From positions 1 through 64,000 of the forward strand of contig CALKIZ010000038.1 of the NCBI GenBank assembly GCA_937995735.1: 64,000 nt of DNA, given 5' to 3'. Numbering within the stretch: position 1 is the first letter of the stretch; the number at the start of each line of letters is the position of its first letter. Origin of the DNA: an uncultured Neomegalonema sp. (GTDB taxonomy: Bacteria > Pseudomonadota > Alphaproteobacteria > Rhodobacterales > Rhodobacteraceae). Below the pieces are notes generated by a model. It was not told the DNA's origin, ran no database searches, and saw nothing but the letters and a program-made list of their open reading frames with translations. The position numbers were made by a program, and so were the translations under genes. This document shows, one piece after another, positions 45,584 through 54,646 of the stretch.

Positions 45584-46819
45584 TTAGGCAGGTTTTCCTT
45601 GTAGGAGGCGGGGTATTTCGCCGGATAGTCCAGCGGCTTGGCGCATGAAGAAGCGGCGCGCTGGACCCATGCGATTGACGATGTCGAGGCCCATGCCTCT
45701 GAGTGCTCTGACCGGGGAAAGATCGTTGGAGAACAATCGGTTGATTGCATCCATGCTAAGGCCCATTGCCGTGTTGTCAAAGCGCCGCCAGCGCTCGTAG
45801 CGCTTGAGAACGTCTTCCGTGCCGATGTCTTCGCCGCGCCGTGCCGCTTCTGCCAGAACTTGCGTCAGAGCTGCGGCGTCTTTGAAGCCTAAGTTCAATC
45901 CTTGACCGGCAATCGGATGGACGCCATGGGCGGCATCGCCGACGACCGCAAGACGGTGCGCGCAGTAGTTATAAGCCAAGGAAAGATTGAGCGGATAAGA
46001 CCAGCGCGGGCCGGTGACTTTGACATCGCCAAGGAAGTGACCGAACCGGCGCACGACTTCGCTCTCAAAGCCTGCATCATTCAGACTCATTGCCGCGTCA
46101 GCGACCGCTGTTTTCTCTGTCCAAACCAAAGAAGACCGATTGCCGGTGAGGGGCAAAATTGCAAACGGACCCGACGGCAGGAAATATTCATGGGCGACAC
46201 CGCCATGAGGCTCGGCGTGTTCTACGGTGCAGACAACGCCCTTTTGTGGATAGCTCCATCCGGCGTATCTGATCCCGGCGGCTTGTGCCGTGGGAGAACT
46301 GCGACCGTCACAAGCGATTGCGAGACGCGCTGTCGATGTGCCGTCTTCCAGCTCGAGAACCGCTTTTGCAGTTTCGCGGTTCAGGTTGAGGACTTTCAAA
46401 GGCTGCCTGTGAGTCACGGCCTCCGCATCATCAAGCGCCTCAAACAACGCGCGGCGGATATGGCGGTTTTCGACAAGATGCCCGAAGGGTTCGTCTCCGA
46501 CTTCGCGGTGATCAAAGTGCAGGAAAGATGTGCCCGCGCCCTCTGAGACACGCCCATCGGTGACAAGAATATCGTGGATCGGCTGTGCCTTTCCGTCGAG
46601 CCTGTCCCAGACACCTAGAGCGCGCAGCATATTGCGTGATCCGGCGGCAATGGCGGTTGCTCTGCCGTCAAAGGCATCGTCGGTGTGGACGCTGCGCGGG
46701 GCGGCATCAAAGAGGGTAACGGTCAAGCCGGTTGAGCCAAGCGCAAGCGCAAGCGCCGCTCCGTTTAGACCCCCGCCGATGATCGCGATATCAGTCTCTG
46801 TATTCATGGCTGCGAACAT
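45584..46819 (-). CDS. UbiH/UbiF/COQ6-family FAD monooxygenase
   Basis: 411 residues. The FAD motifs are DIAIIGGGLNGAALALALG at the N terminus, CDGRSSPT near the middle and VVGDAAHGVHPIAGQGLNLG near residue 300, as in flavin hydroxylases of ubiquinone synthesis. Alphaproteobacteria use several such proteins (UbiL, UbiM, UbiH) with different ring positions, so I do not name the step. AAAGGAAG before the first ATG supports the start; a second ATG 12 nt inside is possible. It is divergent from the dapC-ftsK operon. Confidence 0.9.
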   Translation of the reverse strand: MFAAMNTETDIAIIGGGLNGAALALALGSTGLTVTLFDAAPRSVHTDDAFDGRATAIAAGSRNMLRALGVWDRLDGKAQPIHDILVTDGRVSEGAGTSFLHFDHREVGDEPFGHLVENRHIRRALFEALDDAEAVTHRQPLKVLNLNRETAKAVLELEDGTSTARLAIACDGRSSPTAQAAGIRYAGWSYPQKGVVCTVEHAEPHGGVAHEYFLPSGPFAILPLTGNRSSLVWTEKTAVADAAMSLNDAGFESEVVRRFGHFLGDVKVTGPRWSYPLNLSLAYNYCAHRLAVVGDAAHGVHPIAGQGLNLGFKDAAALTQVLAEAARRGEDIGTEDVLKRYERWRRFDNTAMGLSMDAINRLFSNDLSPVRALRGMGLDIVNRMGPARRFFMRQAAGLSGEIPRLLQGKPA

Positions 46820-46908
46820 AGGCTTCCTTTGGGCTGTGCCAAGGATTCAATCGTCGCGGGGCAAAATATGCGTCTGTCATGATTTAAAAGCCGTTTTAGG
46901 ATGATCTG

Positions 46909-46923
46909 TTAACCTATCGTTAA
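46909..46923. promoter_or_regulatory. full CtrA box TTAA-N7-TTAA upstream of the dapC-ftsK operon
   Basis: TTAACCTATCGTTAA matches the consensus TTAA-N7-TTAA exactly. Another TTAA follows at 46926. It lies ~103 nt before the aminotransferase start and could also affect the divergent ubiH-type gene. A GATTC site is at 46844. CtrA itself is encoded in this window. Confidence 0.65.
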
Positions 46924-47025
46924 CCTTAACATTTTGTTGATAGTCGGACTGGACGAACATAGGTTTTACAGAGTAATCTCCGCAGAACGCCCGGCGAAAG
47001 ATCGGGCATTGAGGCAGTTAAACCG

Positions 47026-48240
47026 ATGACAACGCGCAGATTTTCCGATCTGCCCGAATACGCATTTCCGCGTCTTCGGGCGCTGTTAGACCGTCATGAA
47101 CCCGGCGGTGATGAAATCGCCATGTCGATTGGCGAGCCGCAACATGCTTTGCCGTCTTTGCTGGGCGAGACGCTGGCGAAGTACGGGCATCTTTATAATA
47201 AGTATCCTCCGATTGATGGCACACCCGGTTGGCGCGAGGCCGTCGGCGCGTGGTTGGATAAGCGCTATGACCTAAAAGGCGCGCTTGATCCTGATACGCA
47301 GGTTTTGCCTCTCAATGGTTCTCGCGAAGGGTTGTTTAGTGCTGCACTGGCGCTTGCGCCGGGTGAGAAGAACGGCAAGCAGGCGACGTTTTTGCTGCCC
47401 AATCCCTTCTATCAAGTCTATGCGGCGGCGGCTTTGGCGATTGGGGCGGAGCCGGTGTTTGTGCCTGCGACGCCGGAGAACGGATGGTTGCCGGATTTCT
47501 CCGCACTGCCGGTTGATGTTTTGGAGCGGGCGACATTCGCATATTATTGCTCGCCAACGAACCCGCAAGGGGCGGTTGCTGATACGGAGATTCTCGGGCG
47601 GCTTGCGGCATTGGCCGAAACGTATGATTTCATCATCGCTTTTGATGAGCCTTACTCAGAGATATATCGCGATACGCCGCCTCCCGGCGCATTGGCTGCC
47701 GCCGCAGCTCAAGGGGTAAATCCTGATCGGGTGTTGGTGTTCAATACCCTCTCGAAAAGATCGAATGCAGCGGGTTTGCGCTCGGCTTTTGTTGCGGGCG
47801 GTGCAAACAGTATCGCGGCGATTAAGCGCCTACGGGCGTATTCCGGTTCGCCCAACCCCATTCCGGCGCTTTATGCAGCCGAGGCGCTGTGGCGGGACGA
47901 GGATCATGTGATCGAGAACCGCCGTCTTTATCAGGAAAAGTTCGCACTTGCCGATGAAATCCTCGGCGGGTTGCCGGGGTATATCGCGCCTGAAGCCGGG
48001 TTTTTCCTGTGGCTCGATGTTGGCGATGGCGAAGCCGGTGTCGTGAAGCTGTGGAAAGAGGCCGGGGTGAAATGTTTGCCGGGGGCTTATCTCGGGCGCG
48101 GCGATGCGCGCTTTAACAACGGCGAAAATCCGGGTGCGCGCTATATGCGGGCGGCTTTGGTTGAAAGTCCTGAGATTATCAAACCGGGGCTGGAAGCGAT
48201 TGCACGCCTTCTGAAAGAAAATGCGGGAGTTGAAACGTGA
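47026..48240 (+). CDS. aminotransferase, DapC-like (succinyldiaminopimelate transaminase candidate)
   Basis: A 404-residue fold-type I aminotransferase. The start SDLPEYAFPRLRALLD and IGEPQHALPSLL, with PLNGSREGLFSAALAL and YYCSPTNPQGAV, match the DapC group; the PLP lysine is in FNTLSKRSNAAGLRSAF. DapC makes N-succinyl-L,L-diaminopimelate for lysine and peptidoglycan. The gene is coupled to ftsK by a GTGA overlap, an arrangement that places it under cell-cycle control if the CtrA box works. The Shine-Dalgarno is weak. Confidence 0.85.
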   Translation: MTTRRFSDLPEYAFPRLRALLDRHEPGGDEIAMSIGEPQHALPSLLGETLAKYGHLYNKYPPIDGTPGWREAVGAWLDKRYDLKGALDPDTQVLPLNGSREGLFSAALALAPGEKNGKQATFLLPNPFYQVYAAAALAIGAEPVFVPATPENGWLPDFSALPVDVLERATFAYYCSPTNPQGAVADTEILGRLAALAETYDFIIAFDEPYSEIYRDTPPPGALAAAAAQGVNPDRVLVFNTLSKRSNAAGLRSAFVAGGANSIAAIKRLRAYSGSPNPIPALYAAEALWRDEDHVIENRRLYQEKFALADEILGGLPGYIAPEAGFFLWLDVGDGEAGVVKLWKEAGVKCLPGAYLGRGDARFNNGENPGARYMRAALVESPEIIKPGLEAIARLLKENAGVET

Positions 48241-50606
48241 CGACTACGACTGAAACTCCCGACGATAGAGATGCTTCGCGGTTTTCGATGGCTTCCTTTG
48301 CGTCGATGGGCGCACGGCCTGTTGCCTTGGGTCTTGGAACGTTGGCTTTCGTTATTTGGGCGTCGCTGTTTAGTCATTCTCCCCGCGATGGAAATTTTTG
48401 GAACGCAACAAGTGATGCGACGAGCAATTGGCTTGGTGCGTTCGGGGCGAACTTGTCCTGTGCTTTGTTTTATGCGCTGGGGAATGCATCGTTTTTGATC
48501 CCGTTGGCGTTGGCGGTTTGGTGCTGGCGTCTCTGGAGCGGGCGGGTTGAGTCTCGTGTTGTCTCGCTGTTTCGTTTGGGCGGTGCAAGTGTTCTTGGAA
48601 TGCTTGCAGCCTCGGCTTTCCTGTCGGCTGTTCCGGGGAAAATGATTACCGGAACGGGCTTTGGCGGATTTTTAGGGGATCGTCTGATCCTGCCTTTCGC
48701 GCGTATTTTCGACCGGATGGATTTTGACGCGCCTTACCAAATTCCCGGTTTGCTGATGGCAATTGGTGCGCTGATCGGGTTGGGTGTCGCTTGTGGGATG
48801 ACCAAGCGGGAGACGACCATTTTAGGGCGGCAAACCGCTCATAAAGTACAGCGCACTGTGTCGCGGGAACGCCGGAAGGCGCTAACCGACGGGGTGATGA
48901 ACCGAACCAGCGAGTTGACCAAGCGCTTGCGCACCCGCACCGTCACGCCAGAGCGCCCGATGAGTTTGCGCGGCGATAGCTTTGATGATGCTGCGCGGAG
49001 TGAAAGCCTGAGAGGAACACCGCTTGATAAAGCCGGCAGAACGACACCGGCTAAAGCGGTCGTGGCGAAAGCCGCGAAAAAGGTCAAACGGGCGAAAGCC
49101 GCAACCAAGCGGCCCGGCTCTCAGGAGTTGGCCCCGGATCTGAATTTGTTGAGTATCCCGCAACGTCCTGCGCGGCCCATGAGCGAAGCCGAACTCAAAG
49201 ACGAGAGCGAACGCCTGTTGACGGTGCTGAATGATTTTGGCGTTAAAGGGGTGATGAAGGGTGTCAGTCAAGGTCCGGTTATTACGCTTCACGAGTTTGA
49301 ACCTGCGCCCGGCGTAAAAGTATCGCGCGTCGTCAGTCTTGCCGAAGATATCGCGTTGAACCTCGGGGCGCAGGCTGTGCGCGTCGCTCCGGTCAAGGAA
49401 CGCTCGGTTATCGGGATCGAGCTGCCCAACAGCCGCCGCGAGACGATCTTTCTTAAAGAAATCATGGAGCCGTTGCTCAATCACCCTGATCCATTGCCGG
49501 TAGCATTGGGCAAAGCGATTGACGGAACCATTCGGATTGCTTCGCTGGCGAAGATGCCCCACTTGCTGGTTGCCGGTACAACGGGGTCCGGTAAATCGGT
49601 GGGTATCAACGCGATGATCCTGTCGCTGCTCTACAAGCATCCGCCATCTGAATGCCGGATGATTATGATTGATCCGAAGATGCTGGAACTCAGCGTCTAT
49701 GACGGCATTCCGCACCTGCTATCGCCCGTTGTGACGGACCCGAAAAAAGCGGTGATGGCGCTGAAATGGGTCGTGCGCGAGATGGAAGACCGCTATCGAA
49801 AAATGGCGGATATGAACGTGCGAAACCTTGCCGGGTATAATGCGCGCATGGAAGAAGCGATTGCAGGGAATGAAACACTCAAACGTAACGGCATGGATGA
49901 GGTTGGCAATCCGACGATCGTAGAATACGAACCGGAGAAGCTGCCTTTCATCGTCGTCATCGTTGACGAGATGGCCGATCTGATGATGACAGCGGGCAAA
50001 GAAGTTGAAGCCTGTATCATGCGCCTCGCGCAGATGGCGCGCGCTTCGGGTATCCATATTGTGATGGCGACGCAGCGGCCTTCGACCGATATTATCACGG
50101 GTGCGATTAAAGCAAACTTCCCGACCCGCATGTCTTTCCAGGTGACGTCCGCAATCGATAGCCGCACGATCCTCAATGAGATGGGCGCAGAGCAACTGCT
50201 CGGTATGGGGGATATGTTGTTCCAATCGGCGGGCAAGCGTTCGATGCGTGTCCACGGTCCGTTTGTGTCCGATGAAGAAGTTCGTTCTGTCGCAGATGAG
50301 CTGCGCGCGATGGGCGGCGAAGCAAGCGATCAGGTCGAGTTCGAAGAACTTGAGGGCGGGCGCTCGGATATTGATGAAATTCTTGGCCTTGCACCACAGG
50401 GAGGCAAAGGCGGTGACGATGCGCTTTATGACCAAGCTGTTGCCATTGTCGCAAAGGATCAACGCGCGACCATCAGCTATATCCAGCGTCGCTTGCAAAT
50501 CGGTTATAACAAAGCTGCTGGCCTGATTGAACAGATGGAAGAGAATGGCGTCGTCACGCCCGCCAACAATGCCGGCAAGCGTGAGATTTTGATTGGAGAG
50601 AGATAG
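48237..50606 (+). CDS. ftsK: DNA translocase FtsK
   Basis: 789 residues. Four to five N-terminal TM segments (~residues 30-190) anchor it at the septum; a basic Ala/Lys-rich linker follows. The motor has the Walker A GTTGSGKSVGINAMI near residue 450, Walker B LPFIVVIVDEMADLMMT, and ATQRPSTDIITGAIKANFP. The C-terminal gamma winged helix (ATISYIQRRLQIGYNKAAGL, ending REILIGER) reads KOPS-type sequences. It pumps chromosome termini during division and activates XerCD. It shares its promoter with the DapC-like gene. Confidence 0.96.
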   Translation: MTTTTETPDDRDASRFSMASFASMGARPVALGLGTLAFVIWASLFSHSPRDGNFWNATSDATSNWLGAFGANLSCALFYALGNASFLIPLALAVWCWRLWSGRVESRVVSLFRLGGASVLGMLAASAFLSAVPGKMITGTGFGGFLGDRLILPFARIFDRMDFDAPYQIPGLLMAIGALIGLGVACGMTKRETTILGRQTAHKVQRTVSRERRKALTDGVMNRTSELTKRLRTRTVTPERPMSLRGDSFDDAARSESLRGTPLDKAGRTTPAKAVVAKAAKKVKRAKAATKRPGSQELAPDLNLLSIPQRPARPMSEAELKDESERLLTVLNDFGVKGVMKGVSQGPVITLHEFEPAPGVKVSRVVSLAEDIALNLGAQAVRVAPVKERSVIGIELPNSRRETIFLKEIMEPLLNHPDPLPVALGKAIDGTIRIASLAKMPHLLVAGTTGSGKSVGINAMILSLLYKHPPSECRMIMIDPKMLELSVYDGIPHLLSPVVTDPKKAVMALKWVVREMEDRYRKMADMNVRNLAGYNARMEEAIAGNETLKRNGMDEVGNPTIVEYEPEKLPFIVVIVDEMADLMMTAGKEVEACIMRLAQMARASGIHIVMATQRPSTDIITGAIKANFPTRMSFQVTSAIDSRTILNEMGAEQLLGMGDMLFQSAGKRSMRVHGPFVSDEEVRSVADELRAMGGEASDQVEFEELEGGRSDIDEILGLAPQGGKGGDDALYDQAVAIVAKDQRATISYIQRRLQIGYNKAAGLIEQMEENGVVTPANNAGKREILIGER

Positions 50607-50615
50607 TCTTTACCG

Positions 50616-50678
50616 GGTTCAGTCAGTATTTGAACATAACGCGATGATCAAAAAACAGACATCGGCCCGGACTGAACC
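50616..50678 (+). terminator. possible weak terminator after ftsK
   Basis: GGTTCAGTC and GACTGAACC pair across a 45-nt loop, followed by TGTTTTC. The long loop makes it doubtful. The rest of the 50607-50941 gap has no gene; it includes several TTAA motifs near 50875-50915 without N7 spacing. Confidence 0.35.
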
Positions 50679-50941
50679 TGTTTTCTGCCCCATTCGGCCT
50701 CTATGATTTAGGTTATAAGGTTCGTGGTTTTATCGTAAAAAGTGCTGTTTTGAGCATTTGTGTGAGAGACTGCCGGGATCATCGAGCATGTGAAGCGACT
50801 ATTCATGTTTGAGATTTACAAGGCACGGGTATTGGCACGATACGTGAGACGACGGAATGTGATGGGCGCGGCGTTAAAGCTGTGAATGAATTAAGTGTAA
50901 GGCGTTCACGGTTAAGGCGCTTGAGCAGAGGAAAATGAATT

Positions 50942-51577
50942 ATGAACCGCCGTTCTTTCATTGCCGCTATGGCGGCTATAGCGACTGCTCCGACACTTGC
51001 TTCGGCGCAAAATTATGATCCTCAGGTTGTAGATGCTTTGTCGCGGTATTTGAATACGATTACGACAATGCAAGGTACTTTCACCCAGCAAGCGTCTGAT
51101 GGCCAGCAGATTGCCGAAGGTGAATTTTTCATGCGGCGGCCGGGGCGGTTGCGCTTTGAGTATTTCGACCCTTACCCTACCGTAATGATTGCCGATGGGA
51201 CGTGGGCCGGTGTGATTAACCGCCAAACCAAGACCCTCAGCCAAGTGCCGCTTTCGAAGACACCGCTTTACCTGTTGTTGGATGATAACATTGATTTAAC
51301 GGCCAGTGGCGCGATCCAATCAATCGAGCGCGCACCCGGCATTGTGAATGCTCTGGCGATTGACCCGAGCAATCCCGGTCAGGGGTCGATTACTATGGTG
51401 TTTTCAACAACGCCGGTACAGTTGCTCAAATGGGTGATTACCGATGAGCAAGGACGGTCCAGTGTGATCTCGTTGCGCAATGTCACACGCGGCCAATACA
51501 TTGACCCGCGCAAGTTCGTGATCGAAGATCCGAGCGGCGACAGTGAGACACGATTTGGCGAAGGCAACAGGGGATAG
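50942..51577 (+). CDS. lolA: outer-membrane lipoprotein carrier protein LolA
   Basis: 211 residues. The signal peptide is MNRRSFIAAMAAIATAPTLA then SAQNY. YLNTITTMQGTFTQQASDGQ and FFMRRPGRLRFEYFDPYP are hallmarks of LolA, the periplasmic chaperone that carries lipoproteins from LolCDE to the outer membrane; alphaproteobacteria lack a clear LolB. TLSQVPLSKTPLYLLL completes the barrel. ftsK-lolA-xthA is a conserved alphaproteobacterial order. This is a second, separate LolA-fold protein in the window besides the fused domain at 12139-12957. Confidence 0.94.
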   Translation: MNRRSFIAAMAAIATAPTLASAQNYDPQVVDALSRYLNTITTMQGTFTQQASDGQQIAEGEFFMRRPGRLRFEYFDPYPTVMIADGTWAGVINRQTKTLSQVPLSKTPLYLLLDDNIDLTASGAIQSIERAPGIVNALAIDPSNPGQGSITMVFSTTPVQLLKWVITDEQGRSSVISLRNVTRGQYIDPRKFVIEDPSGDSETRFGEGNRG

Positions 51578-51603
51578 CAACCCTGTTACGCGATGCCTGC
51601 GTG

Positions 51604-52395
51604 TTAAACTTTGAGCGTGGCGGTTACCGGCGCGTGATCTGATGGTTTTTCCCATCCGCGTGCCGGTTTGAGTGTCTCGCATTGTTTCAGGGCATCTTTT
51701 AGGTCTGGTGTGGCCCAGATATGATCGAGACGGCGGCCTTTGTTGGCCTTCTCCCAGTCTTTCGCGCGATAGCTCCACCAAGAATAGAGCTTTTCATCCT
51801 CCGGAACGAAATGGCGGGCGACGTCGATCCATGCGCGGCTGGCCTGAGCAGCGAGCAGCTTTTCAACCTCAATCGGTGTATGACTGACGACTTTTAAAAG
51901 TTGTTTATGTGACCAGACATCGTGTTCCAGCGGAGCGATGTTCAAATCACCAACAAGGATAGACGGACCGGCAGGTGCTTTTCCCTTTTTGCCAAACCAA
52001 GTCGTCATCTCATCGACGAAATCGAGCTTATGGCCGAATTTTTCGTTCTTCTCCCGATCAGGAATATCGCCGCCCGCCGGGACATAGAAATTGTGGATCG
52101 TGATGCCATTAATCTTTGCGGAGAGATGACGGCAATCGCCCTTTTTACAAAAGTCGTGATGGGTGCTGTTTTCTATCGGCAGCTTGGATAGGATTGCGAC
52201 GCCGTTATATCCCTTTTCGCCCCGGATCACCCGATGGGTATATCCAAGCCCCTCAAAGCCATCATGGGGGAATTTATCATCCGGGGATTTGGTTTCCTGC
52301 AAACACAGCACATCGGGGTTTTGTTCGGTCAGAAATTTGAGAACGATTGGTTCGCGCAGACGGACCGAGTTGATGTTCCATGTAGCAATTTTCAT
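51604..52395 (-). CDS. xthA: exodeoxyribonuclease III (AP endonuclease)
   Basis: 263 residues of the exonuclease III/AP-endonuclease class. MKIATWNINSVRLREPIVL, PDVLCLQETKSPDDKFP, GYNGVAILSKLP, LVGDLNIAPLEHDVW, KLYSWWSYRAKDWEKANKG and RRLDHIWAT then KPSDHAPVTATLKV cover the metal and catalytic His-Asp residues. It incises abasic sites in base-excision repair. Its start overlaps the end of the SDR gene by 4 nt on the same strand. Confidence 0.96.
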   Translation of the reverse strand: MKIATWNINSVRLREPIVLKFLTEQNPDVLCLQETKSPDDKFPHDGFEGLGYTHRVIRGEKGYNGVAILSKLPIENSTHHDFCKKGDCRHLSAKINGITIHNFYVPAGGDIPDREKNEKFGHKLDFVDEMTTWFGKKGKAPAGPSILVGDLNIAPLEHDVWSHKQLLKVVSHTPIEVEKLLAAQASRAWIDVARHFVPEDEKLYSWWSYRAKDWEKANKGRRLDHIWATPDLKDALKQCETLKPARGWEKPSDHAPVTATLKV

Positions 52396-53198
52396 TTGTC
52401 GGCCTCCGGCTCGGGCATCGGCATATCGAAAATGGACCGTCCGCCATCGGCCACGATGACCTGTCCCGTTATAAAGCTCGCCTGATCTGAAGCCAAAAAG
52501 AGTGCTGCATCGGCGATTTCGCTCGGCTCACCCAAGCGATGCATTGGGGTGCGGTCTACGATGGCTTTGCGCGCTTCGGGGTCACTCAGGCCCGAAAAAC
52601 GCCCGGAAATGCCACCCGGAGCAATGCCGTTTACCCGTATACCTTCTTCTGCAAAGGCGACTGCAAAGCCACGGGTTAATTGATCAAGCGCCGCCATGGA
52701 GACGCCAAGGGCGAAGCGGTTTGGTATGACTGAATAACTGTTAAGCGCGGATACATTCACGATAGCGCCGTTCGCTCGCTTTTTCTCATGCTCTTTTGCG
52801 CGTTGAATCATATGTTTAGCGACAATTTGTGTGAGAATGAAAGACGATTTCACATTGACGTCGAATGCGCGCTGAAATTCCGACTCTTCGAGTTCCAGTG
52901 CATCGCCTGCCGCAACCACTGACGCCGTGTGGATCAGAATATCGACACTATCAAATGCATCGACGGCAGCAGCCATAAGGTTGTTGAGATCAAGGCGCTT
53001 TGTTTGATCACAGCGAAAGCTGATCGCGCGCTCTCTTGTTTCATCCAGTGCGAGAGCCTCTTTCTGGATGGCCTCTTCGTCGGCATCGGCGAGAGTGACA
53101 TTTGCGCCTGCTTCGTAAAATTGGCGTGCGATAGCAAGACCCACCCCGCGCGCCGCGCCGGTCACGATTGCCGTCTTGCCTTCTAAACGTCCTACCAT
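52392..53198 (-). CDS. SDR-family NAD(P)-dependent oxidoreductase
   Basis: 268 residues. TAIVTGAARGVGLAIARQF is the Gly-rich cofactor loop; the active-site Ser is in IVNVSALNSYSVIPN, but the expected YxxxK reads FALGVSMAAL, so the catalytic Tyr and Lys are replaced by Phe and Met. GIRVNGIAPGGISG and the C-terminal ASFITGQVIVADGG are classical SDR. The altered Tyr/Lys suggests reduced or changed activity, or a regulatory role. The substrate is unknown. GAGGA precedes the ATG. Confidence 0.88.
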   Translation of the reverse strand: MVGRLEGKTAIVTGAARGVGLAIARQFYEAGANVTLADADEEAIQKEALALDETRERAISFRCDQTKRLDLNNLMAAAVDAFDSVDILIHTASVVAAGDALELEESEFQRAFDVNVKSSFILTQIVAKHMIQRAKEHEKKRANGAIVNVSALNSYSVIPNRFALGVSMAALDQLTRGFAVAFAEEGIRVNGIAPGGISGRFSGLSDPEARKAIVDRTPMHRLGEPSEIADAALFLASDQASFITGQVIVADGGRSIFDMPMPEPEADK

Positions 53199-53424
53199 CC
53201 GGCGTCCTCACATGATTTCCGGTGTGCTTACAGCGGTTTTTGAGAAATGGGAATTGGCAGTAGCGCCAAATGTGAATGCCTTCAAAGTTCATACCTGAAC
53301 TCAATGATCCGAGCATTGCTGTAGACTATCATGCCGCTTGTCGTAGTAGAAATTTCAATCGGTTTTTTTTGGCATGGCACGAAAATCGTAGGGGTGAGTG
53401 CATTAACGGGCTGAAGGATCGACC

Positions 53425-53751
53425 ATGCGCTCTCCTAAACCTCAGAAAATTAACGCAGTCGCGGATTTCTCCGCGTCTGTTTACCGGAGCGGCGATGTCG
53501 CTGAAATTGCTTTGAGGAATGGAGTACAGCCGGAAGAAACGGTTTTAAATCTCGCTGTGGACAGTGTTTTAGAGGCGCAGAATGACGGCGTGCTCGCACC
53601 TGAGCTAAGGTCTAAAATAGAAGCGATGACCCAAGATTACGCGAAAATACTTGCGCGGATTGATAGGCTTGCGGCCAGAAAAAATGAAAAAAATTTACCC
53701 ATTGAAGGCGATAATCCACCTTTAATTATTAAGCCTTCTGACGAAATCTGA
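53425..53751 (+). CDS. hypothetical protein
   Basis: A 108-residue protein that I do not recognise. It is mostly helical and acidic (NGVQPEETVLNLAVDSVLEA; LRSKIEAMTQDYAKILARID), with neither signal peptide nor TM segment. AAGGATC before the ATG gives a ribosome binding site. It stands alone between divergently and convergently placed genes. The codon pattern looks coding. A small DNA- or protein-binding role is possible but not supported. Confidence 0.6.
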   Translation: MRSPKPQKINAVADFSASVYRSGDVAEIALRNGVQPEETVLNLAVDSVLEAQNDGVLAPELRSKIEAMTQDYAKILARIDRLAARKNEKNLPIEGDNPPLIIKPSDEI

Positions 53752-53822
53752 TTTTCTGTTGTCCAAAGTTTCGGATGTAATTCTTAGTTTATTAACACTA
53801 TTTGAGTCTCTAAATGCGAATT

Positions 53823-54326
53823 TTAGGAACGAAGTATCCTTTGCATCAGGACTAAGGTCAGCCATTTTTCGAACTTCCATCCGATTTCAGGCAGACGACC
53901 TGCTTCGGTAAATCCGAACCTTTTGTGTAGCTCAAGGCTGGCGGTATTGGTGGCGTCGATTGCGCCGATTAAACAATGGATTCCAGCTTGGTCCGCGTGA
54001 TCTATGACTTTTGAGAGAAGGTGGCCGGCGATGCCCTGTCGCCGATAATCCGGTGTGACGTGAACGGAATGTTCCATCGTTCGCGCATATCCTTCGCCGG
54101 TGCGAAAGGGACCATACCCTGCCCAACCGACAATCTCGCCATTGGCTTCGGCGACATAAAGCGCGTATCCTGCTGTTATCCGGCTGGAAAGCATCTCTTC
54201 GATGTCTTGCCCGCTGCGTTCGGCATAGCGCCAGATCGCGAGGCCGGTGCGGATTTCATGATTGATGAGCGCGGCGATGCCGGAGGCATCTGAAAGGTTG
54301 CCCGCCCGGATTGCCGTTGCATTCAT
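53823..54326 (-). CDS. GNAT N-acetyltransferase, phosphinothricin/methionine-sulfoximine type
   Basis: 167 residues. The order of motifs fits the Pat/Bar/MnaT group: GWAGYGPFRTGEGYARTMEH, SVHVTPDYRRQGIAGHLLSK (acetyl-CoA pyrophosphate loop), GAIDATNTASLELHKRFGF and GWKFEKWLTLVLMQ. These enzymes acetylate small amino-acid analogues such as phosphinothricin or methionine sulfone/sulfoximine, giving resistance or detoxification. The native substrate is not known. Confidence 0.9.
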   Translation of the reverse strand: MNATAIRAGNLSDASGIAALINHEIRTGLAIWRYAERSGQDIEEMLSSRITAGYALYVAEANGEIVGWAGYGPFRTGEGYARTMEHSVHVTPDYRRQGIAGHLLSKVIDHADQAGIHCLIGAIDATNTASLELHKRFGFTEAGRLPEIGWKFEKWLTLVLMQRILRS

Positions 54327-54403
54327 TGTAATGGTCTCATTCCAGGTGCGCGTTACCCTACACGAAGACCCTTCTGATTTTAACAGGGAAGAAAGGCAGA
54401 GAG

Positions 54404-54448
54404 AACATTCCCTCCTGAACCCAGGTGAACAAGTTCAGGAGAGATGTT
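54404..54448. repeat. stable hairpin in a 320-nt gene-free stretch
   Basis: CTCCTGAAC (54412-54420) and GTTCAGGAG (54433-54441) pair perfectly around 12 nt, extended by AACAT/ATGTT below a small internal loop. It lies between GNAT and XRE genes in 54327-54646, where short overlapping frames show no family signal. A small RNA or a leader of the GNAT gene is possible; nothing more is seen. Confidence 0.4.
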
Positions 54449-54646
54449 TTGCCGTGTTAATCCCACAAGGAGAGGCCGGGTCGCTCTGTGTCGACGCTCT
54501 GACCAATTCCTTTTGATGCCATTAGCGCACCCGGATGCTTTGCGTGTCCCTCATATATGGAATGCGTTCTGTGCGCGCTCCATACGATCCGAATGTGCAG
54601 GCCCTGCGGAAATGCCTCAATCCACGGTCTTTTTATTCATTTGCTG

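Noticed and set aside
48882-50498. Long minus-strand frames inside ftsK
   Set aside because: They are antisense to the FtsK motor, with His/Arg-rich composition typical of shadow frames.
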